From Geomonas subterranea (GTDB taxonomy: Bacteria > Desulfobacterota > Desulfuromonadia > Geobacterales > Geobacteraceae): a DNA stretch of 47,500 bases. Positions 1 to 11,888 of the stretch are shown piece after piece. Positions within the stretch are counted from its first letter, which is position 1. Every line of letters begins with the position of its first letter. A program made the position numbers and the translations under genes. The stretch is from contig NZ_CP077683.1 of NCBI RefSeq assembly GCF_019063845.1, forward strand, positions 4,762,501-4,810,000. Direction: 5' to 3'. The notes below the pieces were generated by a model that saw nothing but the letters and a program-made list of their open reading frames with translations, was not told where the DNA came from and searched no databases.

Positions 1-2800
<2,800 letters not shown>

Positions 2801-2936
2801 AAAAAATTCTTAGAGAGGGGGTGGTCCTCCACCCCCCGATCATAAACTGCCGATGCTGCAACCTACATTCATGATGATGCAATTGAAGAGAAATAGACTG
2901 TAGGGGTGAATAATCATTCGCCCTTACCACGAGTTT
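2801..2936 (+). other. 23S-5S internal transcribed spacer
   Basis: The spacer of about 136 bases has no tRNA gene. It contains a strong GC hairpin (arms about 2816-2823 and 2829-2837, loop around TCCT) just after the 23S end, which could be part of a processing stem. The rest is AT-richer and unremarkable. Confidence 0.7.
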
Positions 2937-3052
<116 letters not shown>

Positions 3053-3064
3053 AATTTAATAGAG

Positions 3065-3100
3065 AAAGCCCCGCCAGGTTCGTCCAGGCGGGGCTTTTTC
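3065..3100 (+). terminator. rrn operon intrinsic terminator
   Basis: The arms AAAGCCCCGCC (3065-3075) and GGCGGGGCTTT (3087-3097) form a GC-rich stem followed by a T run. It begins 12 bases after the 5S gene, so it closes the ribosomal RNA operon. Confidence 0.92.
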
Positions 3101-3212
3101 GCGTTTGCCGTTGGCCGGTCCCCGCTATCCCCCAACCTTACCCCCTTCAACCCATCCTTCACGCCTCCGCACTTGGAACCTTATTTCAGCATTGCGGGTT
3201 CCAACCATTATG

Positions 3213-3240
3213 TTGCAAAAGCCCACTCACTGGTTAGAAT
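3213..3240 (+). promoter_or_regulatory. putative sigma-70 promoter for the lipoprotein gene
   Basis: TTGCAA (3213-3218), 16-base spacer, TAGAAT (3235-3240). Predicted transcription start near 3247, leaving a leader of about 30 bases before the TTG start at 3279. A GAGTGCTAA 9-mer at 3245-3253 equals one half of the CIRCE operator, but no partner half is at the right distance. Confidence 0.45.
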
Positions 3241-3278
3241 TGGCGAGTGCTAATCTATGGCTTTTATGGAGGTGCATC

Positions 3279-3617
3279 TTGAAACTATCGCCACTGGCCC
3301 CAAGCGCTGTAGCCCTGATATTGTCTGGTTGTGTCACCCAAGGTTTCGTAAGCAGGCAAGTCGATCCCATTGCATGCAGGGTCGATGTCCTGGAAAGAAA
3401 GAGTGCGTCATTCGATGATCGAGCGGTCTCTATTGAGAACCGGTTGGCGACATTGGAAAGTCAAGTCTCGCAGGCCCAGCTTGCCAACAAAGCGATGCTC
3501 GATGAGGCTACCGCGAAGGCCGCTGACAGTGCCCAAAGAGCCGAAGCATCTGCCACTTCTGCCGCACAGGCGGCTGAAAGAGCAGAAAAGATGTTCGAGC
3601 TAGGTCAGAAGAAATAA
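3279..3617 (+). CDS. Lpp/OprI-like alanine-zipper outer-membrane lipoprotein
   Basis: A 112-residue lipoprotein. The start is TTG at 3279, chosen because GGAGGT lies 6 bases upstream and because this start yields a short signal peptide with lipobox LSGC (Cys at residue 17). Longer ORF readings have no signal sequence. The mature part is a helical coiled coil; its last third shows the alanine-rich spacing (AKAADSAQRAEASATSAAQA) of the OprI/Braun-type alanine zipper. It ends in Lys-Lys. In Braun lipoprotein the terminal Lys is linked to peptidoglycan, so the C-terminus and the L,D-transpeptidase 14 bases downstream suggest a covalent tether between outer membrane and cell wall. Family assignment is by pattern. 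The central Asp/Arg/Glu-rich segment is longer than in OprI. Confidence 0.8.
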   Translation: MKLSPLAPSAVALILSGCVTQGFVSRQVDPIACRVDVLERKSASFDDRAVSIENRLATLESQVSQAQLANKAMLDEATAKAADSAQRAEASATSAAQAAERAEKMFELGQKK

Positions 3618-3631
3618 CAATAACCAATCCC

Positions 3632-4585
3632 ATGGCCTGCCACTTGCCCCTCGTACACTGCGTAGCAGTATCGGCGCTTGTCCTGCCAGCACTTCTCGTA
3701 CCGACAGCACAGCCTGCTGTTGCCATGCCACCAGTCTACGCTGAAGGCTTCATTGGGGAAATGCGTCAGCACAAGGTTCGCCCACGGGAATCCCTCATCG
3801 AAATCGCCAGGACGTACGACCTTGGGTACATCGAAATACGTGACGCCAATCCGGGAGTTGACCCGGTCCTACCCACGCCAGGAACTGTTGTTACCATACC
3901 TTCGGCCTGGATTCCCCCGGCAGTTTTAGAGCGTCCTGCCATTGTGGTGAACTTGGCTGAGATGCGCTTGTACTTTTTCACTACCAAAGATGACTCCGGT
4001 GTCCTTTCCTTTCCGATAGGCATTGGCGATGTAGGTACCGACACTCCGGTCGGAAAGTTTGTTGTGGCGGAAAAACTCATTAACCCCAGTTGGCATGTTC
4101 CGGAGTCGATAAGACGACAGAACCCGCAACTTCCCCGAATTATTGCTCCTGGAGTCCGAAATCCTTTGGGGAGGCATGCGCTGCGCCTTTCACGCGCAGA
4201 CATTCTCATCCATGGAACAAACCGTCCCTGGGGGATAGGCAGACGATCAAGCCACGGTTGCCTGCGCCTTTACACGCGCGACATGGCCATCCTTTTCGGA
4301 CAAGCGAAGAAAGGCACGCAGGTCTGGATCGTCAGCGAGCCTGTTAAGGTGGGAGTCAAGGGCCGGAGGGTGTTTATTGAACTTCATTGCGGCGGGAGGG
4401 AAACGCCTGGTTTGGGAGAGATCCTGCATGCTTTGTCGGACCGGGGGCTACTGCAATGGATTGATTTGGGGAAACTGGTCCGTGCCTATTACGAAAACAA
4501 GGGGTATCCCATCGACATAAGCTGGGCTGACCGAATAGTGAGGGGGCTCGCCGAGCCCCCGGGAAGGTGGCTCGCTACTTCTTAG
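3632..4585 (+). CDS. L,D-transpeptidase (YkuD domain) with LysM domain
   Basis: A 317-residue exported protein. Hydrophobic signal region is residues 9-31. A LysM peptidoglycan-binding module covers about 46-90 (HKVRPRESLIEIARTYDLG...). The YkuD catalytic domain covers about 103-235, with the first conserved His at 194 (IHGTN) and the active-site motif SHGCLR (His208, Cys210, Arg212). A poorly defined C-terminal tail of about 80 residues follows. The family forms 3-3 crosslinks or attaches lipoproteins to peptidoglycan. Lying directly behind an Lpp-like gene, attachment is the likelier job, though this is inference. No good ribosome-binding site is seen before ATG 3632, so translation may depend on the upstream gene. 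Its 3' end overlaps the convergent cytochrome gene by 11 bases, and a GC hairpin (4542-4560) sits inside its last codons. Confidence 0.87.
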   Translation: MACHLPLVHCVAVSALVLPALLVPTAQPAVAMPPVYAEGFIGEMRQHKVRPRESLIEIARTYDLGYIEIRDANPGVDPVLPTPGTVVTIPSAWIPPAVLERPAIVVNLAEMRLYFFTTKDDSGVLSFPIGIGDVGTDTPVGKFVVAEKLINPSWHVPESIRRQNPQLPRIIAPGVRNPLGRHALRLSRADILIHGTNRPWGIGRRSSHGCLRLYTRDMAILFGQAKKGTQVWIVSEPVKVGVKGRRVFIELHCGGRETPGLGEILHALSDRGLLQWIDLGKLVRAYYENKGYPIDISWADRIVRGLAEPPGRWLATS

Positions 4586-4904
4586 GTTTCAAGGGACTCT
4601 CTTTGTAGAAAATGCCGAGTACTGTCTGTTCATCCGCGGTGAGCTTTACCCCTTTGAGTTCCATGCTGTGTTGGATCTTCTGCATGTCCTTACCGGCCGC
4701 TATTGCACTTTCAATGCGCTGGGCGGTGTGACATGCAACGCATTTTTTGTCGATGACCATGTGTGCTTCCTTGAACACCCCTCCAGTGACACTGCCGAGG
4801 TTGGTCCCTGATTTGGGATAAGACAGGGTGGTTTCCTGCGCGGCATGCAGTGTGGTGAATGAAAGAGCGATTACGGCCACTGCCACGACGATTGTGTCTC
4901 TCAT
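4575..4904 (-). CDS. small monoheme c-type cytochrome
   Basis: 109 residues. An N-terminal signal peptide (about residues 1-22, ending LHAA) directs export to the periplasm. A single heme-binding motif CVACH (Cys55, Cys58, His59) is present. A methionine in the segment DMQKIQHSM (about 74-82) could be the sixth ligand, but this is a guess. The start is well supported: AAAGGAG lies 6 bases before ATG. Geobacter relatives use many c-type cytochromes in extracellular electron transfer, and the single-heme forms usually act as periplasmic carriers. No partner gene is adjacent. The gene converges on the L,D-transpeptidase gene with an 11-base overlap. Confidence 0.85.
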   Translation of the reverse strand: MRDTIVVAVAVIALSFTTLHAAQETTLSYPKSGTNLGSVTGGVFKEAHMVIDKKCVACHTAQRIESAIAAGKDMQKIQHSMELKGVKLTADEQTVLGIFYKESPLKPKK

Positions 4905-4961
4905 TGGTTCTCCTTTGACTCGTGGTGCGAATATGAGTTGTACATTAAGATATAACAGAAA

Positions 4962-4989
4962 ATTATGCCATTGCTCTGACTCAAGACAA
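4962..4989 (-). promoter_or_regulatory. weak candidate promoter for the cytochrome gene
   Basis: Read on the minus strand: TTGTCT (4984-4989), 16-base spacer, CATAAT (4962-4967). The remainder of the 280-base divergent gap (4905-5184) is AT-rich and shows no gene. It must also hold the promoter of the response-regulator pair. Confidence 0.3.
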
Positions 4990-5184
4990 ATTCAATGCCA
5001 GTACATCGAACGTCGCAGCAATTTTTAATATCCCCTAGTGCGACGGTCTTCAATGCTGGTTTGAGGGGACTGGAAAACCGCGTGGCGTTACAAGGGCGTT
5101 GGTGTATCACAATAAAGACGTGGTAAAATCTGTGTGTCCCAATGCATCTATGTGTGCGGCGAGGTAACTTAAGGAGATATAAGG

Positions 5185-5643
5185 ATGTTAAAGCTAAAAC
5201 GCATACTTTTGGTTGAGGACAACGCCAACGATGCTGAACTGACCCTGGAGGCACTGGCAGAGCATAATTTGGTCAATGGGGTCGATGTGGTCAGAGACGG
5301 AGCCGAAGCACTAGACTTCCTTTATCGGCGCGGAAAGTATGCTGGGGAAACGCCGCTGAACCTGGCAGTTATACTATTGGACTTGAAATTGCCTAAGGTT
5401 GACGGCCTGGAGGTGCTCAGCATCCTTAAAGGGGATGAGAGGCTGAAATCCATACCGGTGGTGGTACTGACCTCGTCGCGGGAGGAAAGGGACGTGGTGG
5501 AGAGCTACCGGCTGGGGGTCAATGCCTACGTCGTCAAGCCGGTGAATTTTTCCGAGTTCATCACGGCAGTCAAGGAACTGGGCGCTTTCTGGGCCATTAT
5601 CAACGAACCCCCGCCGCTGTCTCAAAGGGGCTCTGAACAATGA
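5185..5643 (+). CDS. single-domain response regulator (Rcp1/CheY-like)
   Basis: 152 residues, a receiver domain with no output domain. Acidic pair Glu11-Asp12, phospho-acceptor Asp66 (ILLDLKLPK), Thr96/Ser97 (VVLTSS) and Lys118 (VVKPV) are all in place, so it should be phosphorylatable. The insertion around [11 protein letters not shown] before the acceptor strand is typical of Rcp1-type regulators that pair with phytochrome-like or hybrid histidine kinases. AAGGAG precedes the ATG. The stop overlaps the start of the next gene (ATGA), so the two are translationally coupled. No kinase is in the window, so its partner kinase must be elsewhere. Confidence 0.9.
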   Translation: MLKLKRILLVEDNANDAELTLEALAEHNLVNGVDVVRDGAEALDFLYRRGKYAGETPLNLAVILLDLKLPKVDGLEVLSILKGDERLKSIPVVVLTSSREERDVVESYRLGVNAYVVKPVNFSEFITAVKELGAFWAIINEPPPLSQRGSEQ

Positions 5644-7187
5644 AGCAACAGCGTCTGCGCATATTACACCTCGAAGATGATCCAATGGATGCAGAACTGG
5701 TTCTGCTGACGCTCACCTCCGAGGGGATCGATTGCGAGGTTCAGGTCGTGTCGAGGCGGGATGAGTTCAGCGCCGCTTTGGAACGCGGTGGCATGGACGT
5801 GATCCTGGCCGATTTCGCGCTTCCCGCTTTCGATGGCATGACGGCATTGGCGATGGTGCGCCAAAAGCTCCCCGATCTGCCTTTTGTCTTCGTTTCAGGG
5901 AAGCTGGGCGAAGAGGCGGCCATCGAGTCGCTGAAAAGCGGTGCCACCGATTACGTTTTGAAAAGCCGCCTGTCGCGGCTGGTTCCTGCGGTGCAGCGTG
6001 CGCTCACCGAGGCCCAGGACCGGGCCAAGCAGCGACAGACCGAGCGGGACCTGGAGGTCGCGCACGCCGAGATCGAGAAACGGGCGGAAGACTATCGCAA
6101 CCTGTTCAACAGTATTCGTGATGTCATTGTGGTTGCCGATCACAACCGTACGATCCTGCACGTCAACCAGCCCGCGCTACATGACATCTTCGGCTACGAT
6201 TCGCCTGAAGTCATCGGCAAGAGCAGCAGAGTCCTCTATGCCAAGGATACGGATTACGACAGCACCGGCAGGGAGGTGTTTGACGCAAAGACCTCGGTGA
6301 AGGGAAAGCTGGTGGAACTGCGTTTCCGCAGAAAAAGCGGCGAGGTTTTCATCGGTGAGCTGTACGCGATGAAACGCCTGGATCGCTTTGGCAACGTAAC
6401 AGGCAACATCTCCATCTTCAGGGACATCAGCGAACGCAAGAAGGCGGAGGCGGACCTACGTGAGAGCGAACTGCGTCGGATGCAGCTGCAGCTTGAACTG
6501 GTATATGCAGCTGAGATACAGGCAAAACTCCTGCCACGCGTATATCCGCGCATCGCCGGCTTCGAGGTTGCCGCCCGCTGCCTCCCAGCGAAGCAGGTAG
6601 GGGGCGACTTCTACGATTGGCAGCAGGTGTCGCCTACGCTCTTCAATCTGACCCTTGGTGACGTGATGGGGAAGGGGATGGCCGCTGCCATGTTGATGGC
6701 TACAGTCAGGGCGGCGCTTCATGCGGTCACTCTCTACAATCCGCCGGCTCAAGCTGTGCACCTGGCCGAGAGGTCGCTGAACGAGGATCTGGAAAACTCT
6801 GAAAGCTTCGTGACCCTCTTTCATGCCCAACTGGACTCCATGGCCAGGACGGTTTCATTCGTGGACTGCGGTCATGGTTATATTTTCGTCAGGCGAGAAA
6901 ATGGCCGCGTGGAAACCCTGAACCCGCGTGGGCTCCCCCTGGGGGTACAGGGGGACGAGGTGTACCAAGAAGGAAAGGTGCGGCTCGGGAAGGGCGATGT
7001 GATGGTTTTGTACAGCGACGGCCTGGTCGATGCGAAGCCGGAACTGGAGCTCACCCATGAGGCGTTGGCCAAGCAACTGGCAGGAAAGACGAGTGCACAG
7101 GAAATGGCTGATGCCCTGATTGCGCTGACCGGTAAACCCGATCCCCAACCCGACGACATCACCGTCCTGGTACTGCGCGCTCTGTGA
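5640..7187 (+). CDS. response regulator with PAS and PP2C-type (RsbU/SpoIIE) phosphatase output
   Basis: 515 residues. Domains in order: receiver (1-125; acidic residues 12-14, acceptor Asp58, Ser87, Lys109), a short helical linker (about 126-150), PAS sensor (about 155-270), a coiled linker (about 270-300) and a SpoIIE/PP2C Ser/Thr phosphatase (about 310-515). The phosphatase metal-binding signatures are present: GGDFYDW, GDVMGKG, YSDGL and DDIT. Family members dephosphorylate anti-sigma-factor antagonists in partner-switching pathways, turning phosphorylation and a small-molecule or redox cue into sigma-factor release. No STAS-domain antagonist or anti-sigma kinase lies nearby, so the target is unknown. 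It is coupled to the upstream receiver by an ATGA overlap. Confidence 0.9.
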   Translation: MKQQRLRILHLEDDPMDAELVLLTLTSEGIDCEVQVVSRRDEFSAALERGGMDVILADFALPAFDGMTALAMVRQKLPDLPFVFVSGKLGEEAAIESLKSGATDYVLKSRLSRLVPAVQRALTEAQDRAKQRQTERDLEVAHAEIEKRAEDYRNLFNSIRDVIVVADHNRTILHVNQPALHDIFGYDSPEVIGKSSRVLYAKDTDYDSTGREVFDAKTSVKGKLVELRFRRKSGEVFIGELYAMKRLDRFGNVTGNISIFRDISERKKAEADLRESELRRMQLQLELVYAAEIQAKLLPRVYPRIAGFEVAARCLPAKQVGGDFYDWQQVSPTLFNLTLGDVMGKGMAAAMLMATVRAALHAVTLYNPPAQAVHLAERSLNEDLENSESFVTLFHAQLDSMARTVSFVDCGHGYIFVRRENGRVETLNPRGLPLGVQGDEVYQEGKVRLGKGDVMVLYSDGLVDAKPELELTHEALAKQLAGKTSAQEMADALIALTGKPDPQPDDITVLVLRAL

Positions 7188-7212
7188 GGCTTATAGAACC
7201 GACTGCTCATCG

Positions 7213-7629
7213 CTACTCGCCGATGATTTTCACCAGGACTCGCTTTCTGCGCATGCCGTCGAATTCCCCGTAGAAGATCTGCTCCCAAGGTCCTAGATCC
7301 AGCTTCCCCCCGGTCACCGCGACGACGACCTCGCGCCCCATGATGGTCCTCTTCAGGTGGGCGTCGCCGTTGTCCTCTCCATGGTTGTGGCGGTACCGGC
7401 TGTGCGGTTTCTCGGGTGCGAGTCCTTCGAGCCACTCTTCAAAGTCCTGGTGTAGCCCGGATTCGTCATCGTTTATGAAAACGCTGGCGGTGATGTGCAT
7501 TGCGTTACACAACAAGAGCCCTTCCCGAATGCCGCTCTCTGCCAGGACGGCCGCGAGATCACGGGTGATGTTGACAAAGCCACGCCTACTCTTGATCTGG
7601 AACCACAGTTCCTTCCGGTGATGCTTCAT
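7213..7629 (-). CDS. YjbQ/UPF0047 family protein (secondary thiamine-phosphate synthase-like)
   Basis: 138 residues, close to the family norm. The start is ATG 7629, preceded by AAGGAGAG; a longer reading from 7710 adds a proline-rich tail without homology and lies inside the carboxypeptidase gene. Conserved features include the [14 protein letters not shown] strand, the [13 protein letters not shown] metal-site segment (His/Asp/His), and the [20 protein letters not shown] block. Some members complement thiamine-phosphate synthase mutants weakly, but the true role is not settled. The first 44 bases overlap the end of the upstream carboxypeptidase gene, indicating co-transcription. Confidence 0.88.
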   Translation of the reverse strand: MKHHRKELWFQIKSRRGFVNITRDLAAVLAESGIREGLLLCNAMHITASVFINDDESGLHQDFEEWLEGLAPEKPHSRYRHNHGEDNGDAHLKRTIMGREVVVAVTGGKLDLGPWEQIFYGEFDGMRRKRVLVKIIGE

Positions 7630-8491
7630 CCTCTCTCCTTGCTGGTGTTGTCGGTTCACTAACACTCCTTGCGGCGTGACGCGGTGAGGAGGCGGCGAAG
7701 GCTGCATCAAGCAGGGCGGGGGCTGCCCCCCACCTGTTCCTGGAGTGCATGATGACTAGCAGCACCCTCCTGTCCTCACGCTCGGCCAGAGCAACGAGGC
7801 ACTGACCCGCATTGGGGGTGGTGCCTGTCTTCACTCCGATGGCACCGGGATATCTCCCGATCAGCCTGTTTTTGTTTCTCAGATAAAAGCTGCGCCTGCC
7901 GTCGAGCGTCGAGATGCGCATGTCACGCCGTGCCACGATCTTGGCGAATTGCGGCAGTCGCATCGCCCTCTCGGCGAGCCGCGCCAGGTCGTGTGTATTG
8001 GAGTAGAGACCACTGCTGTCATGGCCGCAGGCATTGGCGAAATGGGTGTTTTCAAGCCCAAGAGCCCGGGCGCGCGCGTTCATCTGTACCACGAAATCGT
8101 GCTGATTGCCACAGGCGTGATCCGCGAGGGCGCGGCAAGCGTCATTGGCCGATGCGATCAGGGTCGCGGCCAGCAGGTCGCGCACCCGGAATTTCTCACC
8201 ACGGTGCAGCCCGATTCTGCTGCCGGTTTCCCGCGCCGCCCCGCGGCTCACCACGACCACCTCGTCCAGGTCGCACCGTTCCATGACCACAAGCGCGGTC
8301 ATCATCTTCGTCAGGCTGGCCGGCGCCCGGCGGATGCCTGCGTTTTGTTGGCGGAACACCTCACCGTTGATCTTGACCAGATAGGAGGTGGCCGGATGGT
8401 AGGAACGGGCGGCTACAGGTTGAGGAGCGGCTAAGCAGGAGATAGCTGCAGCGGTGCAAAGACAGGTTCTGAAATGTGAGAAATTTTTCAT
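7586..8491 (-). CDS. D-alanyl-D-alanine carboxypeptidase (S11 family, DacC-like)
   Basis: 301 residues. The signal peptide is residues 1-28. All three penicillin-binding motifs are present: SLTK (Ser59-Lys62), SAN (114-116) and KTG (221-223). The enzyme trims the terminal D-Ala from peptidoglycan pentapeptides in the periplasm. It is short: the C-terminal beta domain and membrane-anchoring amphipathic helix of PBP5 are missing, replaced by a charged tail of about 35 residues ([17 protein letters not shown]) that may be disordered. The ribosome-binding site is weak. Its end overlaps yjbQ by 44 bases. Confidence 0.87.
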   Translation of the reverse strand: MKNFSHFRTCLCTAAAISCLAAPQPVAARSYHPATSYLVKINGEVFRQQNAGIRRAPASLTKMMTALVVMERCDLDEVVVVSRGAARETGSRIGLHRGEKFRVRDLLAATLIASANDACRALADHACGNQHDFVVQMNARARALGLENTHFANACGHDSSGLYSNTHDLARLAERAMRLPQFAKIVARRDMRISTLDGRRSFYLRNKNRLIGRYPGAIGVKTGTTPNAGQCLVALAEREDRRVLLVIMHSRNRWGAAPALLDAAFAASSPRHAARSVSEPTTPARREDEASPEGTVVPDQE

Positions 8492-8634
8492 GCAGCATGT
8501 TATAGCATTGTTTCTCCCTCCCGCAATGTGGGCAGTGGTTATAGCGTCGACCTGTAACGGCGAATCTTGGATTTACAAACGGCCGTCCCATAAGGTATCT
8601 TGCTCACTTCGATTACCGCACCGTGAGGACCACA

Positions 8635-10611
8635 TTGGCAACCAGAATACGAATACTCCCCGAGAATCTGACCAACAAGATCGCCGCTGGCGAAGTCGTG
8701 GAACGGCCGGCGTCCGTGGCCAAGGAATTGGTTGAGAACGCACTAGACGCAGGCTCGAAAGAGGTTGTGGTCGAGATCGAGTCCGGCGGGCGCAGGCTGA
8801 TCAAGGTCACCGATTCCGGTTGTGGCATGTCACGTGAGGACGCGCTGTTGGCGCTCGAGCGCCACGCCACCAGCAAGATCGCCAGCGACGAGGACCTCTT
8901 CGCCCTCTCCACCCTCGGCTTTCGCGGGGAGGCCCTCCCTTCGGTGGCCTCCGTCTCCCGCCTGACCATCTCCACCCGCACCAGCGACAGTCTGGAGGGT
9001 ACCGAGATCTATGTGGAGGGGGGGCGCATCAAGGAGGTCAGGGAGTGCGGCATGGCGGCCGGTACGGTGATCGCGGTCCGCAACCTCTTCTTCAACACCC
9101 CGGCGCGGCTCAAGTTCATGAAGAGCGCGGAGACCGAGGGGGGGCATGTGGGGGAGTTGCTGACCCGGTTGGCGATCTCCCGCCCGGACGTCCGCTTCAC
9201 CTATAAAAACGACGGCAAGACCGTGTTTCGTGCGCTCGACGCCGACCTGAAAGAGCGGGTGGCGACCCTGCTGGGGCGGTCCATTGCCTCCTTCCTCTAC
9301 CCGGTGTCCCATGAGGAGGCGGGGGGCGTGCGTGTGACGGGGTTGGTTGCGGCTCCAGAGTGCAGTCGTAGCGCCGCCAGTCACCTCTACACCTACATAA
9401 ACGGCCGTTTCATCAAGGACAAGGTGGTGCAGCACGCCATCCTCCAGGCCTACCGCAATTTCCTCGAGCGCGGACGGTATCCCGTGGTTGCCGTGTTCAT
9501 CGATATCGCCCCGGGCGAAGTCGACGTGAACGTGCATCCGACCAAGCACGAGGTGAGGTTCCGGGAACAGGGGAAGGTGCACGACGTCATCCAGTACGCC
9601 GTGGAAAGCGTGCTGAAGCAGACCCCCTGGCTGAAGCAGGCTGCTTTTGAGGCTACTTCCCGCCCGGCTCAGACGACCGTCGCAGTCAATGCCGCCCCCT
9701 TTATATTGCAGAGGCAGACGGAGTCTTCTCCCGTAGCGGCAGCGCCTGCTGAAGTCGAGCCAGCCGTCAACACCGCTGCTGCGCCCGCACATGACGGCGA
9801 CTTCGCTACCCCCCCCGTGCAGCCTGCGGCACCCTCGGTCAGCGAGGCGAAGGTCGCCGAGATCCGGGAGCTGCTGGTCGGATATCAGCCCAAGCCCCAG
9901 CCCCCGCTGCGACCTCAGTATCACTTCGAGCCTCCGGTAAAGAAGGAGGAGGGGCTTGCCGGTAGCGCACGGAAGTTATCGCTGGATGAAGCGCCCCTCG
10001 CCCCGGACCCTGCCGCGGAAGGTGCCGGCTACTTCTCCTCGCTGGCGGTGATAGGCCAGTTCAACGCGTCCTATATCCTCTGCCAGCGGGGGACGGATCT
10101 GGTGTTGATCGACCAGCACGCGGCGCACGAGCGGGTCGCTTTTGAGAAACTAAAAGCCGAGTTTGCCGGTAAAGAGGTGGACAGCCAGGGCCTCCTCTTC
10201 GCCGAGACGCTGGAACTCTCGTTCAGGGAGTCGGCGGTTCTCAGGGAAAACCTTGAGGAACTGCGGCGGCTCGGTTTCTCCTTCGAGGAATTCGGCGGCA
10301 ACACCTGGCTTTTGAACGGTGTTCCTCAGATTCTCTCCGGCACCGACTACATGCGCACCATCCGGGACATCTTGGAGGAACTCTCCAGCTTAAGCCGCAG
10401 CCGGACCTTCACCGACATCCAGGAGGATCTGCTGGCGCGAATCGCCTGCCACAGCGTGGTGCGCGGCCGGCGCACCCTGACCGCCCAGGAGATCTCGGCG
10501 CTGTTCAGGCAGATGGACGAGACGGATTTCTCCAGCAACTGTCCGCACGGCAGGCCGGTGATGCAAACCCTCACCCTCTCCGAAGTGGAGAAGATGTTCA
10601 AGCGGGTGTAG
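8635..10611 (+). CDS. mutL: DNA mismatch repair protein MutL
   Basis: About 658 residues. I prefer TTG 8635 (protein begins M-ATRIRILPENL, as in relatives) because GAGGA at 8625-8629 then acts as the ribosome-binding site; GTG 8623 is the alternative. GHKL ATPase motifs: ENALDAG, DSGCGM and STLGFRGEAL in the first 110 residues. A proline/alanine-rich linker covers about 340-460. The C-terminal dimerisation domain carries the endonuclease motif DQHAAHERVAFE and CPHGRP, so this is an incising MutL, as in bacteria lacking MutH. Two G7 runs and a C8 run lie inside the gene. It heads the mutL-miaA-hfq cluster. Confidence 0.97.
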   Translation: MATRIRILPENLTNKIAAGEVVERPASVAKELVENALDAGSKEVVVEIESGGRRLIKVTDSGCGMSREDALLALERHATSKIASDEDLFALSTLGFRGEALPSVASVSRLTISTRTSDSLEGTEIYVEGGRIKEVRECGMAAGTVIAVRNLFFNTPARLKFMKSAETEGGHVGELLTRLAISRPDVRFTYKNDGKTVFRALDADLKERVATLLGRSIASFLYPVSHEEAGGVRVTGLVAAPECSRSAASHLYTYINGRFIKDKVVQHAILQAYRNFLERGRYPVVAVFIDIAPGEVDVNVHPTKHEVRFREQGKVHDVIQYAVESVLKQTPWLKQAAFEATSRPAQTTVAVNAAPFILQRQTESSPVAAAPAEVEPAVNTAAAPAHDGDFATPPVQPAAPSVSEAKVAEIRELLVGYQPKPQPPLRPQYHFEPPVKKEEGLAGSARKLSLDEAPLAPDPAAEGAGYFSSLAVIGQFNASYILCQRGTDLVLIDQHAAHERVAFEKLKAEFAGKEVDSQGLLFAETLELSFRESAVLRENLEELRRLGFSFEEFGGNTWLLNGVPQILSGTDYMRTIRDILEELSSLSRSRTFTDIQEDLLARIACHSVVRGRRTLTAQEISALFRQMDETDFSSNCPHGRPVMQTLTLSEVEKMFKRV

Positions 10612-10656
10612 TGCCCGGTGCGGCGCCGATCCTGCCGCAGTGGTAGATGAGAACTC

Positions 10657-11571
10657 ATGACGCAAAAAAAGACAAAGCTTCTGGTGATCGGCGGGCCCAC
10701 CGGGTCCGGCAAGAGTGAGCTGGCCCTAAGGTTGGCAGAGGAGGTCGGTGCCGAGATCGTCAACGCGGACTCGATGCAGATCTATCGCGGCCTCGACATC
10801 GGCACCGCGAAACCCGCGCCGGAGGAAATGGCCCGGGTACCGCACCACCTGATCGACATCGTGGCGCCGGACCAGGACTTTACCGCTTCCGACTTCAGGC
10901 GGGAGGCCTCGGCCGCCATCGAGGACATCGACCGCCGCGGGAAAAAAGCTATCGTGGTCGGCGGCACAGGGCTGTACCTGCGCGCCCTGTTGGAGGGGCT
11001 ACTCGACTCCCCGACCGGCGACCCGGAACTGCGCCGCCAGTTCGACGATGTCTCCGGAGAGGAACTGCTTCGACGTCTGGCCGAGGTCGATCCCGAGACC
11101 GCGGCCAGGCTGCACCCTAACGACCGTGTGCGCCTGGTGCGCGCCCTCGAAGTCTACACCCAGACCGGTCGCCCCATCTCTGCCTTCCGCGCCGCGCATG
11201 GCTTTTCGGGCGACCATTACCGTGCTCTGAAGCTTGCGATCACCGTGGAACGGACCGAGTTGTACCGGCGTATCGATGCCCGGGTGGAAAGGATGCTGGA
11301 AAAGGGGCTGGTGGAAGAGGTGCGCGAACTCCTGGCGCAGGGCTACAGCCGCGAGTTGAAGTCAATGCGCTCCATAGGGTACAAGGAAATGACCTCTTAT
11401 CTGGCTGATGAAATGACGCTGGATGAGGCAGTTACGCTGATCAAGCGTGACAGCCGCCGTTATGCCAAGCGACAGATGACATGGTTCGGCAGGGAAAATG
11501 ATATTTATTGGCTTGAATATCCCGCAGCATTTGCTAGTATCCTTGGTCATGTGATTGAATTTTTTGGGTAA
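10657..11571 (+). CDS. miaA: tRNA dimethylallyltransferase MiaA
   Basis: 304 residues. It transfers a dimethylallyl group to N6 of A37 in tRNAs reading UNN codons. P-loop GGPTGSGKS (about 12-20), the DSMQIYRGLDIGTAKP substrate segment, the GGTGLYLRALL motif, and the C-terminal SRRYAKRQMTWF segment are all visible. It starts 45 bases after mutL, and hfq follows after 12 bases. The same order is conserved widely in proteobacteria, so co-transcription is likely. Confidence 0.97.
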   Translation: MTQKKTKLLVIGGPTGSGKSELALRLAEEVGAEIVNADSMQIYRGLDIGTAKPAPEEMARVPHHLIDIVAPDQDFTASDFRREASAAIEDIDRRGKKAIVVGGTGLYLRALLEGLLDSPTGDPELRRQFDDVSGEELLRRLAEVDPETAARLHPNDRVRLVRALEVYTQTGRPISAFRAAHGFSGDHYRALKLAITVERTELYRRIDARVERMLEKGLVEEVRELLAQGYSRELKSMRSIGYKEMTSYLADEMTLDEAVTLIKRDSRRYAKRQMTWFGRENDIYWLEYPAAFASILGHVIEFFG

Positions 11572-11583
11572 AGGAGCGGAATC

Positions 11584-11808
11584 ATGCCTAAAACGCCTTT
11601 TAACATCCAGGACCAGTACCTCAACCAGTCTCGCAAGGAGCGCGTAAAGGTCTTGGTGCAGCTCATGTCCGGTGAAAAACTGGAAGGGCATATCAAGTCG
11701 TTCGATAACTTCTCCGTACTCATGGAAGTGCACGGCGATATCCTCATCTATAAGCACGCGATCTGCAGCATCACTTCGGTGGATGGCGTCTTCCGACTGC
11801 ACCAGTAG
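11584..11808 (+). CDS. hfq: RNA chaperone Hfq
   Basis: 74 residues, the Sm core without the long C-terminal tail of enteric Hfq. Sm1 covers about 8-45 (NIQDQYLNQSRKERVKV), and Sm2 contains the YKHAI signature (about 58-62) lining the proximal uridine pocket. AAAGGAG lies 7 bases upstream of ATG. Hfq hexamers pair small RNAs with mRNAs, so this genome should use Hfq-dependent small RNAs. It is the last gene of the mutL-miaA-hfq unit and is followed by an intrinsic terminator. Confidence 0.96.
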   Translation: MPKTPFNIQDQYLNQSRKERVKVLVQLMSGEKLEGHIKSFDNFSVLMEVHGDILIYKHAICSITSVDGVFRLHQ

Positions 11809-11888
11809 CATCACCAGTTGTGCAAAAAGCAGGCGTCCGGATTAGCTCTTGCGGTCCGGGCTGCCTTGCCGCCACAGTAACTCCTCCC

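Noticed and set aside
4542..4560. GC hairpin near the end of the L,D-transpeptidase gene as a terminator
   Set aside because: No T run on either strand, and it lies inside coding sequence.
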